The notes below the pieces were generated by a model that ran no database searches, had not been told where the DNA came from, and was given only the letters and a program-made list of their open reading frames with translations. Of a stretch of 64,000 nucleotides of DNA, positions 9,879 through 19,690 are shown in pieces. This DNA is from Oceanobacter sp045430275. Lineage in GTDB: Bacteria > Pseudomonadota > Gammaproteobacteria > Pseudomonadales > Oceanobacteraceae. A program made the position numbers and the translations under genes. Numbering within the stretch: position 1 is the first letter of the stretch; the number at the start of each line of letters is the position of its first letter. Where the stretch lies: contig JAILXU010000007.1 of assembly GCA_045430275.1 (NCBI GenBank), forward strand, positions 132,337 to 196,336, in the 5' to 3' direction.

Positions 9879-10991
9879 ATGACTCCGGAAAACACCAAAG
9901 TCATCGTCGGTATGTCCGGCGGTGTGGATTCGTCCGTTTCAGCGTACCTGTTGATGCAACAGGGCTATCAGGTCGAAGGCCTGTTCATGAAAAACTGGGA
10001 CGAGGACGACGGCACCGAATACTGCACCGCCAAGGAAGATCTGGCCGATGCCCAGGCTGTTTGCGACAAGTTGGGCATTCATCTGCATCAGGCTAACTTT
10101 GCGGCAGAATACTGGGACAACGTGTTTGAGTATTTCCTGAATGAGTACAAGGCAGGCCGCACCCCAAATCCGGACATCCTGTGCAACCGCGAAATCAAGT
10201 TCAAGGCGTTTCTGGAATACGCCAGAATTCTTGGCGCTGATCTCATCGCGACGGGCCACTATGTCCGCCGTGGCGAACGCGATGAACAGGTTTGCCTGTT
10301 GAAAGGTCTGGATGCCAACAAGGACCAGAGCTATTTTCTGCACGCCGTTGGTGCGGCTGAAATTGCCCAGACCCTGTTCCCGGTTGGCGAACTGGAGAAA
10401 CCGGAAGTCCGCCGCATTGCCGAAGAGCAAGACCTGATCACTCACAACAAGAAAGATTCCACCGGCATCTGCTTTATCGGTGAACGTCGCTTCCGTGATT
10501 TCCTCAAACAATATTTGCCCGCCCAGCCGGGACGCATTGAAACCGAAACCGGTGACGACATTGGCGAGCATCAGGGGTTGATGTACCACACACTTGGACA
10601 GCGTCAGGGGCTGGGCATTGGCGGCTTGAAGAACTATTCCGATGCCCCCTGGTTTGTGGCCGGAAAAGACCTGGAGCGCAATGTACTGATTGCCGTACAG
10701 GGCAAGAACCATCCTCTTCTGTTCAAGGATTGGCTCACCTGCTCAGATGTTTTCTGGGTCAATCAGGCCCCGGAACTGCCGCTGCGCTGCACCGCCAAGG
10801 TACGTTATCGCCAGGGTGACCAACCGTGTACGATCGAAGCCCATACCGACCATCAAGGCAAGAGCGGCTATCGAGTTGTTTTTGATGATCCGCAACGCGC
10901 CATCACTCCCGGACAATCCGTTGTCTTTTATCTGAATGATAACTGCCTGGGAGGCGGTGTCATCGAATCTACAGGAAATCATCATGACTGA
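9879..10991 (+). CDS. mnmA: tRNA-specific 2-thiouridylase MnmA
   Basis: Thiolates U34 of tRNA-Lys, Glu and Gln using ATP and persulfide sulfur relayed by the Tus proteins. The 370-residue protein has the PP-loop GMSGGVDSS near residue 10, the catalytic Cys in PDILCNREIKF, and the second catalytic Cys in STGICFIGERRFRDF. Length is typical. The start immediately follows the nudJ stop, and its end overlaps hflD by 8 bases. Confidence 0.98.
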   Translation: MTPENTKVIVGMSGGVDSSVSAYLLMQQGYQVEGLFMKNWDEDDGTEYCTAKEDLADAQAVCDKLGIHLHQANFAAEYWDNVFEYFLNEYKAGRTPNPDILCNREIKFKAFLEYARILGADLIATGHYVRRGERDEQVCLLKGLDANKDQSYFLHAVGAAEIAQTLFPVGELEKPEVRRIAEEQDLITHNKKDSTGICFIGERRFRDFLKQYLPAQPGRIETETGDDIGEHQGLMYHTLGQRQGLGIGGLKNYSDAPWFVAGKDLERNVLIAVQGKNHPLLFKDWLTCSDVFWVNQAPELPLRCTAKVRYRQGDQPCTIEAHTDHQGKSGYRVVFDDPQRAITPGQSVVFYLNDNCLGGGVIESTGNHHD

Positions 10992-11610
10992 TCGCCGACA
11001 GCAGGTTACTGCTATGGCCGCCATTACCCAGACGGCGGTTCTGGTTGAACAAATTGCTCGCACCGGCAGCATTCCTGGCCAGGATTTCGAGCCACTGGTC
11101 AACAGCCTGTTCGCCCAGAACCCGGAGTCGTTTGACGACATTTATGGCAACGCTTCAAAAACGCTGCACACGGGATTACAAAACTACCACCAGATGTCAT
11201 CCGGCAGTGACACCCGCGCCAACCCGGATGTCACGCGCTACATCGTCGCCCTGCTTCACCTTGAAAACAAACTGCGTCGCAACAACGACATGATGAATGC
11301 GTTAGGCAATGGTATTCAGCAGGCTTCCCGCCAGGCAGAGCATTTTTCATCAACGCATGAAAATACCATCGCCGCCCTGGCTGACCTGTACAAAAACACC
11401 CTGAGTAACCTGAGCTACCGCATCCACGTCAGTGGCTCCCCGGCCCACCTGCAGAATGAGCGGGTAGCCAATCAGGTGCGCACCCTGTTACTGGCCGGAA
11501 TTCGAGCCGCCATTTTGTGGCGACAGGTCGGCGGACGCCGCTGGCACCTGTTATTTTATCGTGGCCAATATCTGAAAGCGGCGGAAGCACTGCTCAAGCG
11601 GGCGGAGTAA
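10984..11610 (+). CDS. hflD: high frequency lysogenization protein HflD homolog
   Basis: A 208-residue alpha-helical, membrane-associated protein. In E. coli HflD binds lambda CII and its gene sits between mnmA and purB. The start MTDRRQQVTAMAAITQTA is chosen because it matches the family N-terminus and overlaps the mnmA stop. An upstream in-frame ATG at 10936 would lie inside mnmA. The motif GNASKTLHTGLQNYHQ is typical. purB, the usual next gene, is absent here and a convergent hemerythrin gene follows instead. Confidence 0.93.
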   Translation: MTDRRQQVTAMAAITQTAVLVEQIARTGSIPGQDFEPLVNSLFAQNPESFDDIYGNASKTLHTGLQNYHQMSSGSDTRANPDVTRYIVALLHLENKLRRNNDMMNALGNGIQQASRQAEHFSSTHENTIAALADLYKNTLSNLSYRIHVSGSPAHLQNERVANQVRTLLLAGIRAAILWRQVGGRRWHLLFYRGQYLKAAEALLKRAE

Positions 11611-11626
11611 CATCGCCCACCGGTTT

Positions 11627-12100
11627 TCACGTCACCGGGGCGTCACTGGAGCCGAAGATCCGCTTCAACGCCGACCCGACCCAACTGGTTTCCTGCTTGA
11701 GATATCGATGTACCTGCTCTGAATAATTACGGTCTTCATGGCGAATATGTTCGATCAGCCAGCGCATCAACTCTGTCCGCACGCGCCGGGCCACACCTAA
11801 CGGGTCGTGGCCCTGATTCAGCAAGGCTTCAAACTCCAGCACCTTACCTGAAAAGCGGCGATGCACGTCGATATGATCAGGCAAAAGTGGATACCCGGCC
11901 TTCTCCATCAACTGCTCTTCAAACGTGAAGTGATCCAGTGTGTAATCCTTGAGCTGCCTCAGAATCTGATAGACCGCTGCCATATCACTGAGCTTGATCG
12001 CGTCATCCAGCTGATTAATGTAATCCGCAATGCGCATGTGCTGGTTATCGATCAGATCCACACCGATATTAAAACTGTCCTGCCATTCAAAGTACGCCAT
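11627..12100 (-). CDS. bacteriohemerythrin
   Basis: A 157-residue single-domain hemerythrin with a non-heme di-iron O2-binding site. Ligand-type residues are visible in order: NQHMRIADYIN (His), LDHFTFEEQLM (His and Glu), HIDVHRRF (His), and WLIEHIRHEDRNY (two His and Asp). The domain ends about residue 135, followed by a short tail. Such proteins carry or sense oxygen. It is convergent with hflD (16-base gap), and its start overlaps a possible small membrane gene. Confidence 0.93.
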   Translation of the reverse strand: MAYFEWQDSFNIGVDLIDNQHMRIADYINQLDDAIKLSDMAAVYQILRQLKDYTLDHFTFEEQLMEKAGYPLLPDHIDVHRRFSGKVLEFEALLNQGHDPLGVARRVRTELMRWLIEHIRHEDRNYSEQVHRYLKQETSWVGSALKRIFGSSDAPVT

Positions 12101-12275
12101 GGAATTTCCCCTCCTGCATCAGAAAACAGCAGAGGTTACTCACTGCCACCAACCCGAAACTGATCCAGATCAGTGACAAGACTGCGATTGCCCGCTCAGG
12201 CAAGGGAATCTGAGCCTTGTTGACAAAGAAACGAACTGCGTCGCTTTCTGGCCAATCTGCAGCCTCACCCCACAA
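12087..12275 (-). CDS. possible small single-pass membrane protein
   Basis: A 62-residue frame starting at TTG overlaps the last bases of hrpA and the first 14 bases of the hemerythrin gene. It has one hydrophobic stretch (AIAVLSLIWISFGLVAVSNL, about residues 29-48). No strong Shine-Dalgarno and no recognised family are seen. The tight overlaps fit an operon, but the frame could also be fortuitous. Confidence 0.3.
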   Translation of the reverse strand: MWGEAADWPESDAVRFFVNKAQIPLPERAIAVLSLIWISFGLVAVSNLCCFLMQEGKFHGVL

Positions 12276-15200
12276 TGTCAGCCCAGCGTTTTTCCAGCCG
12301 CTTGAGCGACACCGGCTCTTTGGTGCCTAACGGCTGTGCAAACAGCGACACCCGCCATTCTTCCAGCGCCCAGCGGAAATCCGTCAGTTCACCCGGTTCA
12401 TCCAGAGACTTGTCTTTGGTGTACGCCACAAAGGCGTCGTAGACAGAAGCGTATTCGGTCATGGAAACCCGATCGCGTGGCAGATTGCCCTGCAACTTGT
12501 CGAGACGGTAATCCATGGCCTTCAGATAACGCGTAAAGCATTTGAGCTGCGACCAACTGGCGTCCAGCATAAAACCGTCTTGCAGCAAACGCTCCAGATT
12601 GGCTTTGACATCGCTGTACGCCATGGCCCGATCCAGGCTCACCGCCCCACTCATGGATTTGAGAATTTTGTGGCGCAGCGTCACCCACTCGGAAAACTGT
12701 CCCAACAATTGCTCACCGTGAGGCACCAGCTCCGAGCGGCGCTCCAGACGTTCCTTGAACTCGCTTTCCAGATACGGCAATGGCTGATCCAGCGGTACAA
12801 ATACCTGCTGAAAAGCCGCTTGCATCAAAGCCTCAATCAGCGCTTGCTGGGTTCCCATGCCCTTGGCTCGCAGCCACTGGCTGCCCATTTTCTTCTGAAT
12901 CAACCCCTTGAAGGTACGCTCCTGATCCGACAAAGATTGACGAAACAGCTTCACCAAACCCCGGCGATGACTCTGACGCGCGGTCAGTTCATCGGCCTCA
13001 ACCGTCAGCTCCAGACCATCCTTGACCGGCTTCAGACAGGGATAGGCTCGCACTGGCAAGCCGTTGACATCGGTTTGGGTGCTTTGTGGCAAATCACCAA
13101 AGTCCCAGCGCTGCACACTGTCTCGCTGCAAGCTGTGTTTGACCAGCCCCTGAACCTGGCTCTGGCTCAGATCGCTGAATTCATCCTTAATCGCCTGAAG
13201 GTTGCGACTCTGGGCCAGTAACTTGCCGCCGTCCAGTACCCGGATATTCATCTCGAAATGCGCGATCAACTCAGTCTGTCGCAAGGCTTCCATCTCAACC
13301 ACTGGCCGAGCCGTTTTGTTCAGATACCCGAGCAACTGGCTGTACAAGCCGCCTTTGGCCGGAGAAGCACTTTTGAGGAAGTCTTCCACCGTATTGGGCA
13401 CCGGCACGAACAGCTTGCGGGTCGCTTTCGGCAATCCCTTGATGATGGCAGCAATCTTGTCAGCCATGAATCCGGGCACCAGCCATTCGACACGTTCCGA
13501 CGGCACTTGCTGCAGCATCGCCACCGGCACACTCAGGCTCACACCATCGTCATCGGCTCCTGGTGCAAAGCGGTAACTGAGTGGAAACGCCATGCCCTGC
13601 CACTCCAGTTCAACCGGAAATTCGTTGTCACTGATGCCTGCGGCTTCATCGCTGAGCAACTGATTCTGGGTCAGTAGCAGCGCTTTTTTCTCGGATGTGG
13701 ACGCTTTGCCATACCAGCTTTCCAGGTGCCGCGTCGTCACCACGCTGTCGGGAATGTGCTGCTGATAGAAGTCGATCAGGAAGTTGTCATCAATCACCAG
13801 ATCGCGGCGACGTGACTTCTCCTCATACTCAGTGACGTCTTTGATCAGATGAATATTTTTCTTCAGAAAATCGGCTTTGGTGCGCATTTTCTGGCCCACC
13901 AGCCCTTCCAGAATCAAGATTTCCCAGGCTTCTTTCGGATGACTATTGGCGTAATTCACGCGCTTGCGCGGGTTCACAATCAGGCCGTACAGCGTGCTTT
14001 GTTCAAAGGCAATGACCTGACCGCGTTTCTCGTGCCAGTGCGGTTCAAAATACTGGTACTTCAGCAGTGGACGCCCAATTTCTTCCAGCCATTGCGGCTC
14101 AATTTTAGCCACGGTGCGAGCATACAGCTTGCTGGTTTCCACCAGCTCTGCCGCCATCATCCATTTGGGCTTCTTTTTGTACTGACTGGACGCCGGAAAA
14201 ATAAACAGCTTGCGATTACGCGCGCCGAGGTATTCCTGACCTTCGCCCTTGAAACCAATCTGGCTCAGCATTCCCGCCAGCAAGGATTTGTGCAGCGCTT
14301 CGTAATTGCACGGCTGCGGATTCGCTTTCAGCTCCAGTTCCTTGCACAGCAAGTGCAACTGGCGATGCGTATCGCGCCATTCACGCATGCGCATGTAATT
14401 GAGGAAGTTCTTCGCACACCACTTGCGCAACTGATTTTGCGTCAACTCCTGACGCTGTTCTTCAAAGCCATTCCACAGGTTCACCAGCGCAACGAAGTCG
14501 GAATCCTCATCTTGCCACTGGCGGTGCTTCTCATCGGATTGCTGTTTCTTTTCCTGCGGACGTTCACGCGGGTCTTGTACCGACAACGCAGCGGCGATGA
14601 TCACCACCTCTGACAAAGCTCCCTGCTTCCGGGCTTCCAGCATCATGCGGGCCAATCGTGGATCGGTTGGCAGGCGGGCCATCTGACGACCCAATTGAGT
14701 CATCTGCTGTTTTTTATCAACCGCTTCCAGCTCTTGCAGCAGCGTAAAACCATCTTTGATGAAACGTTCATCCGGCGGATCAACAAACGGGAAATCCTGC
14801 AGTCTGCCCAAACCCAGATGCAGCATTTGCAGAATCACCGAGGCCAGATTGGTGCGACGAATTTCCGGGTCGGTAAACTCCGAACGAGCCTGAAAATCGC
14901 TTTCTTCAAACAGGCGAATGCACACGCCCGGCTCGACCCGCCCACAACGACCCGCGCGCTGGTTGGCACTGGCTTGAGAGATGGCTTCAATCGGCAAGCG
15001 CTGAACCTTGGAGCGATAGCTGTAACGGCTGATTCGCGCCACACCCGAATCAATCACATAGCGAATGCCCGGCACTGTCAGCGAGGTTTCTGCCACGTTG
15101 GTGGCCAGCACCACTCGTCGCCCTCCGGTCGGGCGGAAAATCTTCTGTTGATCTGCGCTACCCAGACGTGCGTACAACGGCAAAATTTCCGTAGCGGGCA

Positions 15201-16209
15201 AGCTGGCCCGACGCAGATATTCCGCACATTCCCGGATGTCCCGCTCACCCGGCAAAAACACCAGCACATCACCCGGCCGATTGTGTTTTTTGTCTTCCTG
15301 ACGCAGTTCCGCCAAGGCATCGTGAATACCTTCAAACACACTGCGATCATCTTCCTCTTCCGACTCCCGTACCAAGGGGCGATAACGGGTTTCTACCGGA
15401 AAGGTACGGCCCGAGACTTCAATCACCGGGGCCTTGTCAAAATGCTGAGAGAAACGTTCGACATCAATCGTTGCCGAGGTGATCACCAGCTTGAGATCCG
15501 GGCGCTTCGGCAACAACTGCTTGAGGTAGCCCAGCAGAAAATCGATATTCAGACTGCGCTCGTGGGCTTCATCGATGATGATGACGTCGTATTCATTCAA
15601 AAAACGGTCGCGCTGGGTTTGCGCCAACAGAATGCCGTCGGTCATCAATTTGATGCGCGTGGCTTCGTTGCTCTGATCGGTAAATCGCACCTGATAACCC
15701 ACGGACGTACCCAGCTCGCAGCCCAGTTCATCCGCCACTCGCTGCGCCACCGAACGCGCCGCCAGACGACGCGGCTGGGTGTGGCCAATGCGACCATAAC
15801 GCCCCAACCCGGCTTCAATACAGATTTTCGGCAACTGGGTGGTTTTACCAGAACCGGTTTCACCGGCCACCACCACCACCTGATTGTCTTGAATCGCCTT
15901 GAGAATATCGTCACGACGATCACTGACCGGCAGATCCGGGTAGTTCAGTGTGACGGCTTCACTGCGCGCCTTGACCTGACGTTGGCTTTTTTCAATACCC
16001 GTCAGAAGCTTGCCCAGCGCGGCATCAAACGGCTTACCTTGGCGGTGCAACGCATCAATATCCCGAACCGAACGATGGAAGCGGAAGCGATCTTTGATCA
16101 GGCATTGATCAATGGCTTTGTGCAACGCTGACTTATCCAGCGTCAGTGGGGTCGATTCACTCGATGTTGACGTTTGATCTTGCAAAAGAAAACCTATCAA
16201 GAAAGGCAT
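12265..16209 (-). CDS. hrpA: ATP-dependent RNA helicase HrpA (DEAH box)
   Basis: A DEAH-box helicase of about 1,314 residues, close to E. coli HrpA (1,300), which resolves stalled ribosomes and processes some mRNAs. It has Walker A GETGSGKTT, the DEAH motif (IIIDEAHERSLNID), SATID, and QRAGRCGRV. HA2/OB regions and a long HrpA-specific C-terminal domain (DUF3418) follow. The reading frame stays open to 16428, but the extra residues are hydrophobic and unlike the family. ATG 16209 is used, and a TTG about 25 bases further in, with AGGT upstream, is a realistic alternative. Confidence 0.96.
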   Translation of the reverse strand: MPFLIGFLLQDQTSTSSESTPLTLDKSALHKAIDQCLIKDRFRFHRSVRDIDALHRQGKPFDAALGKLLTGIEKSQRQVKARSEAVTLNYPDLPVSDRRDDILKAIQDNQVVVVAGETGSGKTTQLPKICIEAGLGRYGRIGHTQPRRLAARSVAQRVADELGCELGTSVGYQVRFTDQSNEATRIKLMTDGILLAQTQRDRFLNEYDVIIIDEAHERSLNIDFLLGYLKQLLPKRPDLKLVITSATIDVERFSQHFDKAPVIEVSGRTFPVETRYRPLVRESEEEDDRSVFEGIHDALAELRQEDKKHNRPGDVLVFLPGERDIRECAEYLRRASLPATEILPLYARLGSADQQKIFRPTGGRRVVLATNVAETSLTVPGIRYVIDSGVARISRYSYRSKVQRLPIEAISQASANQRAGRCGRVEPGVCIRLFEESDFQARSEFTDPEIRRTNLASVILQMLHLGLGRLQDFPFVDPPDERFIKDGFTLLQELEAVDKKQQMTQLGRQMARLPTDPRLARMMLEARKQGALSEVVIIAAALSVQDPRERPQEKKQQSDEKHRQWQDEDSDFVALVNLWNGFEEQRQELTQNQLRKWCAKNFLNYMRMREWRDTHRQLHLLCKELELKANPQPCNYEALHKSLLAGMLSQIGFKGEGQEYLGARNRKLFIFPASSQYKKKPKWMMAAELVETSKLYARTVAKIEPQWLEEIGRPLLKYQYFEPHWHEKRGQVIAFEQSTLYGLIVNPRKRVNYANSHPKEAWEILILEGLVGQKMRTKADFLKKNIHLIKDVTEYEEKSRRRDLVIDDNFLIDFYQQHIPDSVVTTRHLESWYGKASTSEKKALLLTQNQLLSDEAAGISDNEFPVELEWQGMAFPLSYRFAPGADDDGVSLSVPVAMLQQVPSERVEWLVPGFMADKIAAIIKGLPKATRKLFVPVPNTVEDFLKSASPAKGGLYSQLLGYLNKTARPVVEMEALRQTELIAHFEMNIRVLDGGKLLAQSRNLQAIKDEFSDLSQSQVQGLVKHSLQRDSVQRWDFGDLPQSTQTDVNGLPVRAYPCLKPVKDGLELTVEADELTARQSHRRGLVKLFRQSLSDQERTFKGLIQKKMGSQWLRAKGMGTQQALIEALMQAAFQQVFVPLDQPLPYLESEFKERLERRSELVPHGEQLLGQFSEWVTLRHKILKSMSGAVSLDRAMAYSDVKANLERLLQDGFMLDASWSQLKCFTRYLKAMDYRLDKLQGNLPRDRVSMTEYASVYDAFVAYTKDKSLDEPGELTDFRWALEEWRVSLFAQPLGTKEPVSLKRLEKRWADIVG

Positions 16210-16405
16210 GAGCGGCAACACAAACACAACCGGCCACGCAAAAACAGATGCCCGAATGGGCAGAAACGGCTGCCATTCTAACAGGCTGGGCCAACAGAGG
16301 AAAAACCACCGGCGCAGAAATATCGGGCTTCCTGTTGCAAGTACGTCACACAGAATCCCATCCGTCTGTTTTTTTGATGATGACAGGGAATAATGCACGC
16401 TCCTG

Positions 16406-16996
16406 ATGCGTTCATCAGACACACCCACGGAAACCAGCGCACTGATGCACCCTATTGAAGTTCAGATACCCGCCCTTCGAACCTTCGCCCGTTCATTGAC
16501 CGGCGAATCGTCGCTGGCCGATGATCTGGTTCAGGAAACCTTGTTAAAGGCCTTATCAGCCTGGCATCAGTTTGATGGCCAGAACCTGCGCGCCTGGCTG
16601 TTTCGTATTCTGCGCAATACGTACATCAGCCATCGACGGCTGGCTGACGTGCGTAACCTGAACAGTGAGCCGGAGCTGGAACAGAACAGCCTCGACACCG
16701 GTTACGATGCTGCCTTTACCACCGACCTGCTCAAGCTGTTCGGACAACTCTCCAGCCAACATCGGGAAGTGCTGTTTCTGGTCGGTATCGAAGGCTTCAC
16801 CTACGACGAAACCGCCAGCATTCTGGAGTTACCCGCAGGCACCGTGATGTCACGATTGTCACGAGCACGGCAGTCTTTGCGACGTTTGTACCTTCAGGAT
16901 ACATCCCCGCCATCCACAACAGTCGATTCCCAGCAGTCCATCCACAACAGTCCATCCACAACAGAGGCTTTGACACATGACGACGCCAATCAATAA
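16406..16996 (+). CDS. RNA polymerase ECF-type sigma factor
   Basis: A 196-residue extracytoplasmic-function sigma factor. Region 2 is LRTFARSLTGESSLADDLVQETLLKAL, given here by its ends at about residues 24-50, followed by region 2.4 (AWLFRILRNTYISHRR). Region 4 is HREVLFLVGIEGFTYDETA to GTVMSRLSRARQSLR. A second in-frame ATG at 16445 (MHPIEVQIPALR) is also plausible. It overlaps the next gene by 20 bases, and that gene encodes a membrane protein with the layout of an anti-sigma factor. The C-terminal tail contains a short duplicated CAGTCCATCCACAA unit. Confidence 0.92.
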   Translation: MRSSDTPTETSALMHPIEVQIPALRTFARSLTGESSLADDLVQETLLKALSAWHQFDGQNLRAWLFRILRNTYISHRRLADVRNLNSEPELEQNSLDTGYDAAFTTDLLKLFGQLSSQHREVLFLVGIEGFTYDETASILELPAGTVMSRLSRARQSLRRLYLQDTSPPSTTVDSQQSIHNSPSTTEALTHDDANQ

Positions 16997-17693
16997 CGAT
17001 GCCCATGTTCAGGCGCTGGATAACAAGATTGAATCCGAATTAACACAAGCCTTTCAACAACACACGTTACCGGAGCGAGCGTTTGATCTGACATCAGCAC
17101 CATCAAAGCACACGCCTGAACATGCACCAGAACACGCGGCCAATCACCACCATTTTCAGAGCTGGCTCAAGGCTGTCGGCCTGTTTGCTTGTGGCGTCAT
17201 CACCGGCAGTCTGCTGCACGGGCTGTATCCGGCCTCGGAACACCAACCGCTTCCCATGCAGGATGCGCTGAATATCCACCGACAACTCACCCTGCATCCA
17301 GTTGCCTTGCACACACAAGCGGCCACTGCCCAAGCGCCACTGCTGCAACATAGCCAACGTCTGTTCGGGGTGGATATCGAATCCATCCTGCCAACTCTGC
17401 ACCAACAAGGATTTCACCTGACCCAACTGCAACAGGTCGCCAGCCCGATGGGAGCCGGGCTGATCTTGCTGTATCAACACCCGGAACACGCCACGCTGAC
17501 GCTGTTTATTCGTCAGGATCAACACCGGGAGCCTCGCAAACGCGGCGTGCAATGGCGTCAGGACAACAGCACCAATTTGCCACTGAACGTCGGATTCTTC
17601 TATTTACCAGGGCTGGCCATCGCCGTGACGCACCCGGAAAAACACATTATTGAATCCGTCATCCCCAACATGTATCAACAATTGGGGATGTGA
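16977..17693 (+). CDS. probable anti-sigma factor, single-pass membrane protein
   Basis: A 238-residue protein with a cytoplasmic N-terminus of about 62 residues, a membrane segment (AVGLFACGVITGSLLHGLY) and a periplasmic domain. The domain contains GVDIESILPTLHQQGF and GVQWRQDN and may sense envelope stress. The topology and the 20-base overlap with the ECF sigma gene indicate its cognate anti-sigma factor. No zinc-binding HxxxCxxC motif is seen, so it is not of the ZAS type. The ligand or signal is unknown. Confidence 0.72.
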   Translation: MTTPINNDAHVQALDNKIESELTQAFQQHTLPERAFDLTSAPSKHTPEHAPEHAANHHHFQSWLKAVGLFACGVITGSLLHGLYPASEHQPLPMQDALNIHRQLTLHPVALHTQAATAQAPLLQHSQRLFGVDIESILPTLHQQGFHLTQLQQVASPMGAGLILLYQHPEHATLTLFIRQDQHREPRKRGVQWRQDNSTNLPLNVGFFYLPGLAIAVTHPEKHIIESVIPNMYQQLGM

Positions 17694-17806
17694 TAACGGC
17701 TTTCCTTACACACCCCGCAACTGTGGACACGCGCCTCTCAACACACGCCCTATAGTGCGGCTGTCAACGCCATTTCCAACAGCCCCCTATTTCGAGGCAA
17801 TCGACT

Positions 17807-18481
17807 ATGAAAATGATACGCGCCGCAGTCATCGCAACGGCCCTGGCCACCCCGGCCCTTGCTTCCCAGGCAGCCCCGGCCAACCTGGGCTATGACTTTG
17901 TCGAATTCAACGCCGGTATCGGCAAACTGGGGGTGGAAGCCGCGGACTTCCGTGAAGACCTGCGCACCCGAAATTTTGCAGCCCGCTGGTCAGGCATGAT
18001 TTCCGACAACCTGTACAGCACCCTGAATCTGGCCCGCCTGAGCGGCGATGGCGATGAAACCTACAGCAACAACCGCTATGAGCTGGTAACCCGTCAGACC
18101 AACTATTCCGTGCTGGTGGGCGGTGCCTTTGGCATTGGCGAGACCATGGATATTTTCGCCGGACTGGGCATTGGAGGCTTCAAGCAGCATTCCAGACTCG
18201 ATGTTTCCAACCCGCAGGGTGAAGAATCCACCGACCTCGACACTCGCAAGACCTCGCTGGCCTGGGAAGTAGGCCTTCGCAAGCAATTCTGGGATAGCGC
18301 TCTGGAACTGGAGGCCCGTGCTCATGGCATCGGTGAACAGCAAAACGTCGATTTCAACCTGCCCTTTTATCTGAGTGATGAAATCTCGGTCAGCCCGTGG
18401 GTCAGCCTGATGCAGGAAGATCGTATCAAGATCAATAAAAGTCATGCGGTGTTTGGTATGGGATTGCGTATCAACTACTAA
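17807..18481 (+). CDS. outer-membrane beta-barrel protein (OmpA-barrel-like)
   Basis: A 224-residue precursor with a signal peptide (MKMIRAAVIATALATPALASQA). Alternating hydrophobic strands typical of an 8-10-stranded barrel follow, with glycine/aromatic girdles such as FAGLGIGGFKQ. The C-terminus is GMGLRINY, a terminal aromatic residue that suits BAM recognition. It lies 113 bp after the sigma/anti-sigma pair and could be their target, though no promoter motif could be assigned. Confidence 0.75.
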   Translation: MKMIRAAVIATALATPALASQAAPANLGYDFVEFNAGIGKLGVEAADFREDLRTRNFAARWSGMISDNLYSTLNLARLSGDGDETYSNNRYELVTRQTNYSVLVGGAFGIGETMDIFAGLGIGGFKQHSRLDVSNPQGEESTDLDTRKTSLAWEVGLRKQFWDSALELEARAHGIGEQQNVDFNLPFYLSDEISVSPWVSLMQEDRIKINKSHAVFGMGLRINY

Positions 18482-18554
18482 ATCCAACACCTAAACCCAA
18501 CTACTGAAGCCTGAATATGGGTGGTAAACTGCGTGCGTTTCTCAGGAGGCGCAC

Positions 18555-19517
18555 ATGCAGCACCACTCTCTCTCTGATTCACCCTTCTCCAGCTCACCTC
18601 TTTCTGGCCAGCCGTTGTCTAATCCTCAACCGCTAAGCCCGGAACTGGAAATCATTCATCAACTGTCGCCACTTTGGGCCCAGCGTTTTACGCAACTGGC
18701 GTGTTTTATCTGGGAACATCTGGATCAACCGTTGCCGGTGACCGAACTCGCCGCGCGGGTGGAACTCTCTTCGTACTACTTTCACCGCATGTTCAAAGCC
18801 GCCTTTGGTGAACCTGTCGGCAGCTATATTCGTCGTGCCCGATTGATTCTGGCGGCTGACCACCTGCTGGAAACCGACCGCCCTGTGATTGATATCGCGC
18901 TGGACTGCGGCTTTTCCTCTCCCCAGGCGCTGGCAAAAGCCCTTAAGAAACAAACCGGGCTAACCGCTAGCGAGATACGGGCAGCCAGAAACCAGCCGGG
19001 GCTAACCACTATTACTGCCATTCATGCGCACTTGGGGCAACCCACTCAATCTGAACAGAATCCGACTCAGGAACAGACCATTGCCGCTCGACTGTCCTTT
19101 GTCCGTCACACATGCCCAGACCGCCATTTTCAATGTGTTCGGGTCAAACAGGCGACCATCACTGACAGCTACGAACGCTGGCATGCTATGGCCAGCGACA
19201 GCCAGCAGGAAATGATTTCCCTGACTCTGGGAAACCCACACACGGATACTCTGAACGATCTCAAGGTCTGGGTTGGATACGCTGTCGAACCGGACAGCGC
19301 CAATTACATGTTAACCGGAGGCGAGTTTTTGTCGGTGCGCGTCTCGTTAACTTCAACGCTGGGGTACTACGCCGCCTGGGAGGCGCTGATCATGTATCTG
19401 GTCTCCGAAGGGCTACAGCCCGCCAATGACACACCGGCATTGGAAATCACCCACAACCCACACGATACAGAAGGCCCGGTAGACATCACTCTCTCAGTCA
19501 AACTGATGCCCGGCTGA
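18555..19517 (+). CDS. AraC-family regulator with GyrI-like C-terminal domain
   Basis: A 320-residue regulator with the AraC DNA-binding domain at about residues 45-145 (two HTH units: LPVTELAARVELSSYYFHRM and VIDIALDCGFSSPQALAKAL). It is followed by a C-terminal GyrI/Rob-type effector-binding domain (about 175-320, with the LTGGEFLSVRV core). The order resembles Rob, which binds small hydrophobic ligands or antibiotics. A CAGGAGG Shine-Dalgarno precedes the start. Targets are unknown, and the gene lies directly upstream of the envelope operon below. Confidence 0.88.
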   Translation: MQHHSLSDSPFSSSPLSGQPLSNPQPLSPELEIIHQLSPLWAQRFTQLACFIWEHLDQPLPVTELAARVELSSYYFHRMFKAAFGEPVGSYIRRARLILAADHLLETDRPVIDIALDCGFSSPQALAKALKKQTGLTASEIRAARNQPGLTTITAIHAHLGQPTQSEQNPTQEQTIAARLSFVRHTCPDRHFQCVRVKQATITDSYERWHAMASDSQQEMISLTLGNPHTDTLNDLKVWVGYAVEPDSANYMLTGGEFLSVRVSLTSTLGYYAAWEALIMYLVSEGLQPANDTPALEITHNPHDTEGPVDITLSVKLMPG

Positions 19518-19690
19518 GAGCCAACAACCGGCTCGAAGCACGTATCAAAACTCCGCTTCATACCCACTTCATACCCGCCTTGTTCCACTTCATTCCCCTT
19601 ACACTGTCACCACGGATACAGGCTGCACATACTGATTCCATCAAGCCAATTGAGCGCTTTTTCAATCTGTATACCTTCAAGGAGCCAACC

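Noticed and set aside
14695..16131. 478-residue open frame opposite hrpA
   Set aside because: Antisense shadow of the helicase motor domain. The true gene on the minus strand has all DEAH motifs.
16210..16428. N-terminal extension of hrpA to 16428
   Set aside because: The extra residues are hydrophobic, not similar to HrpA N-termini, and run into the sigma-factor promoter region.
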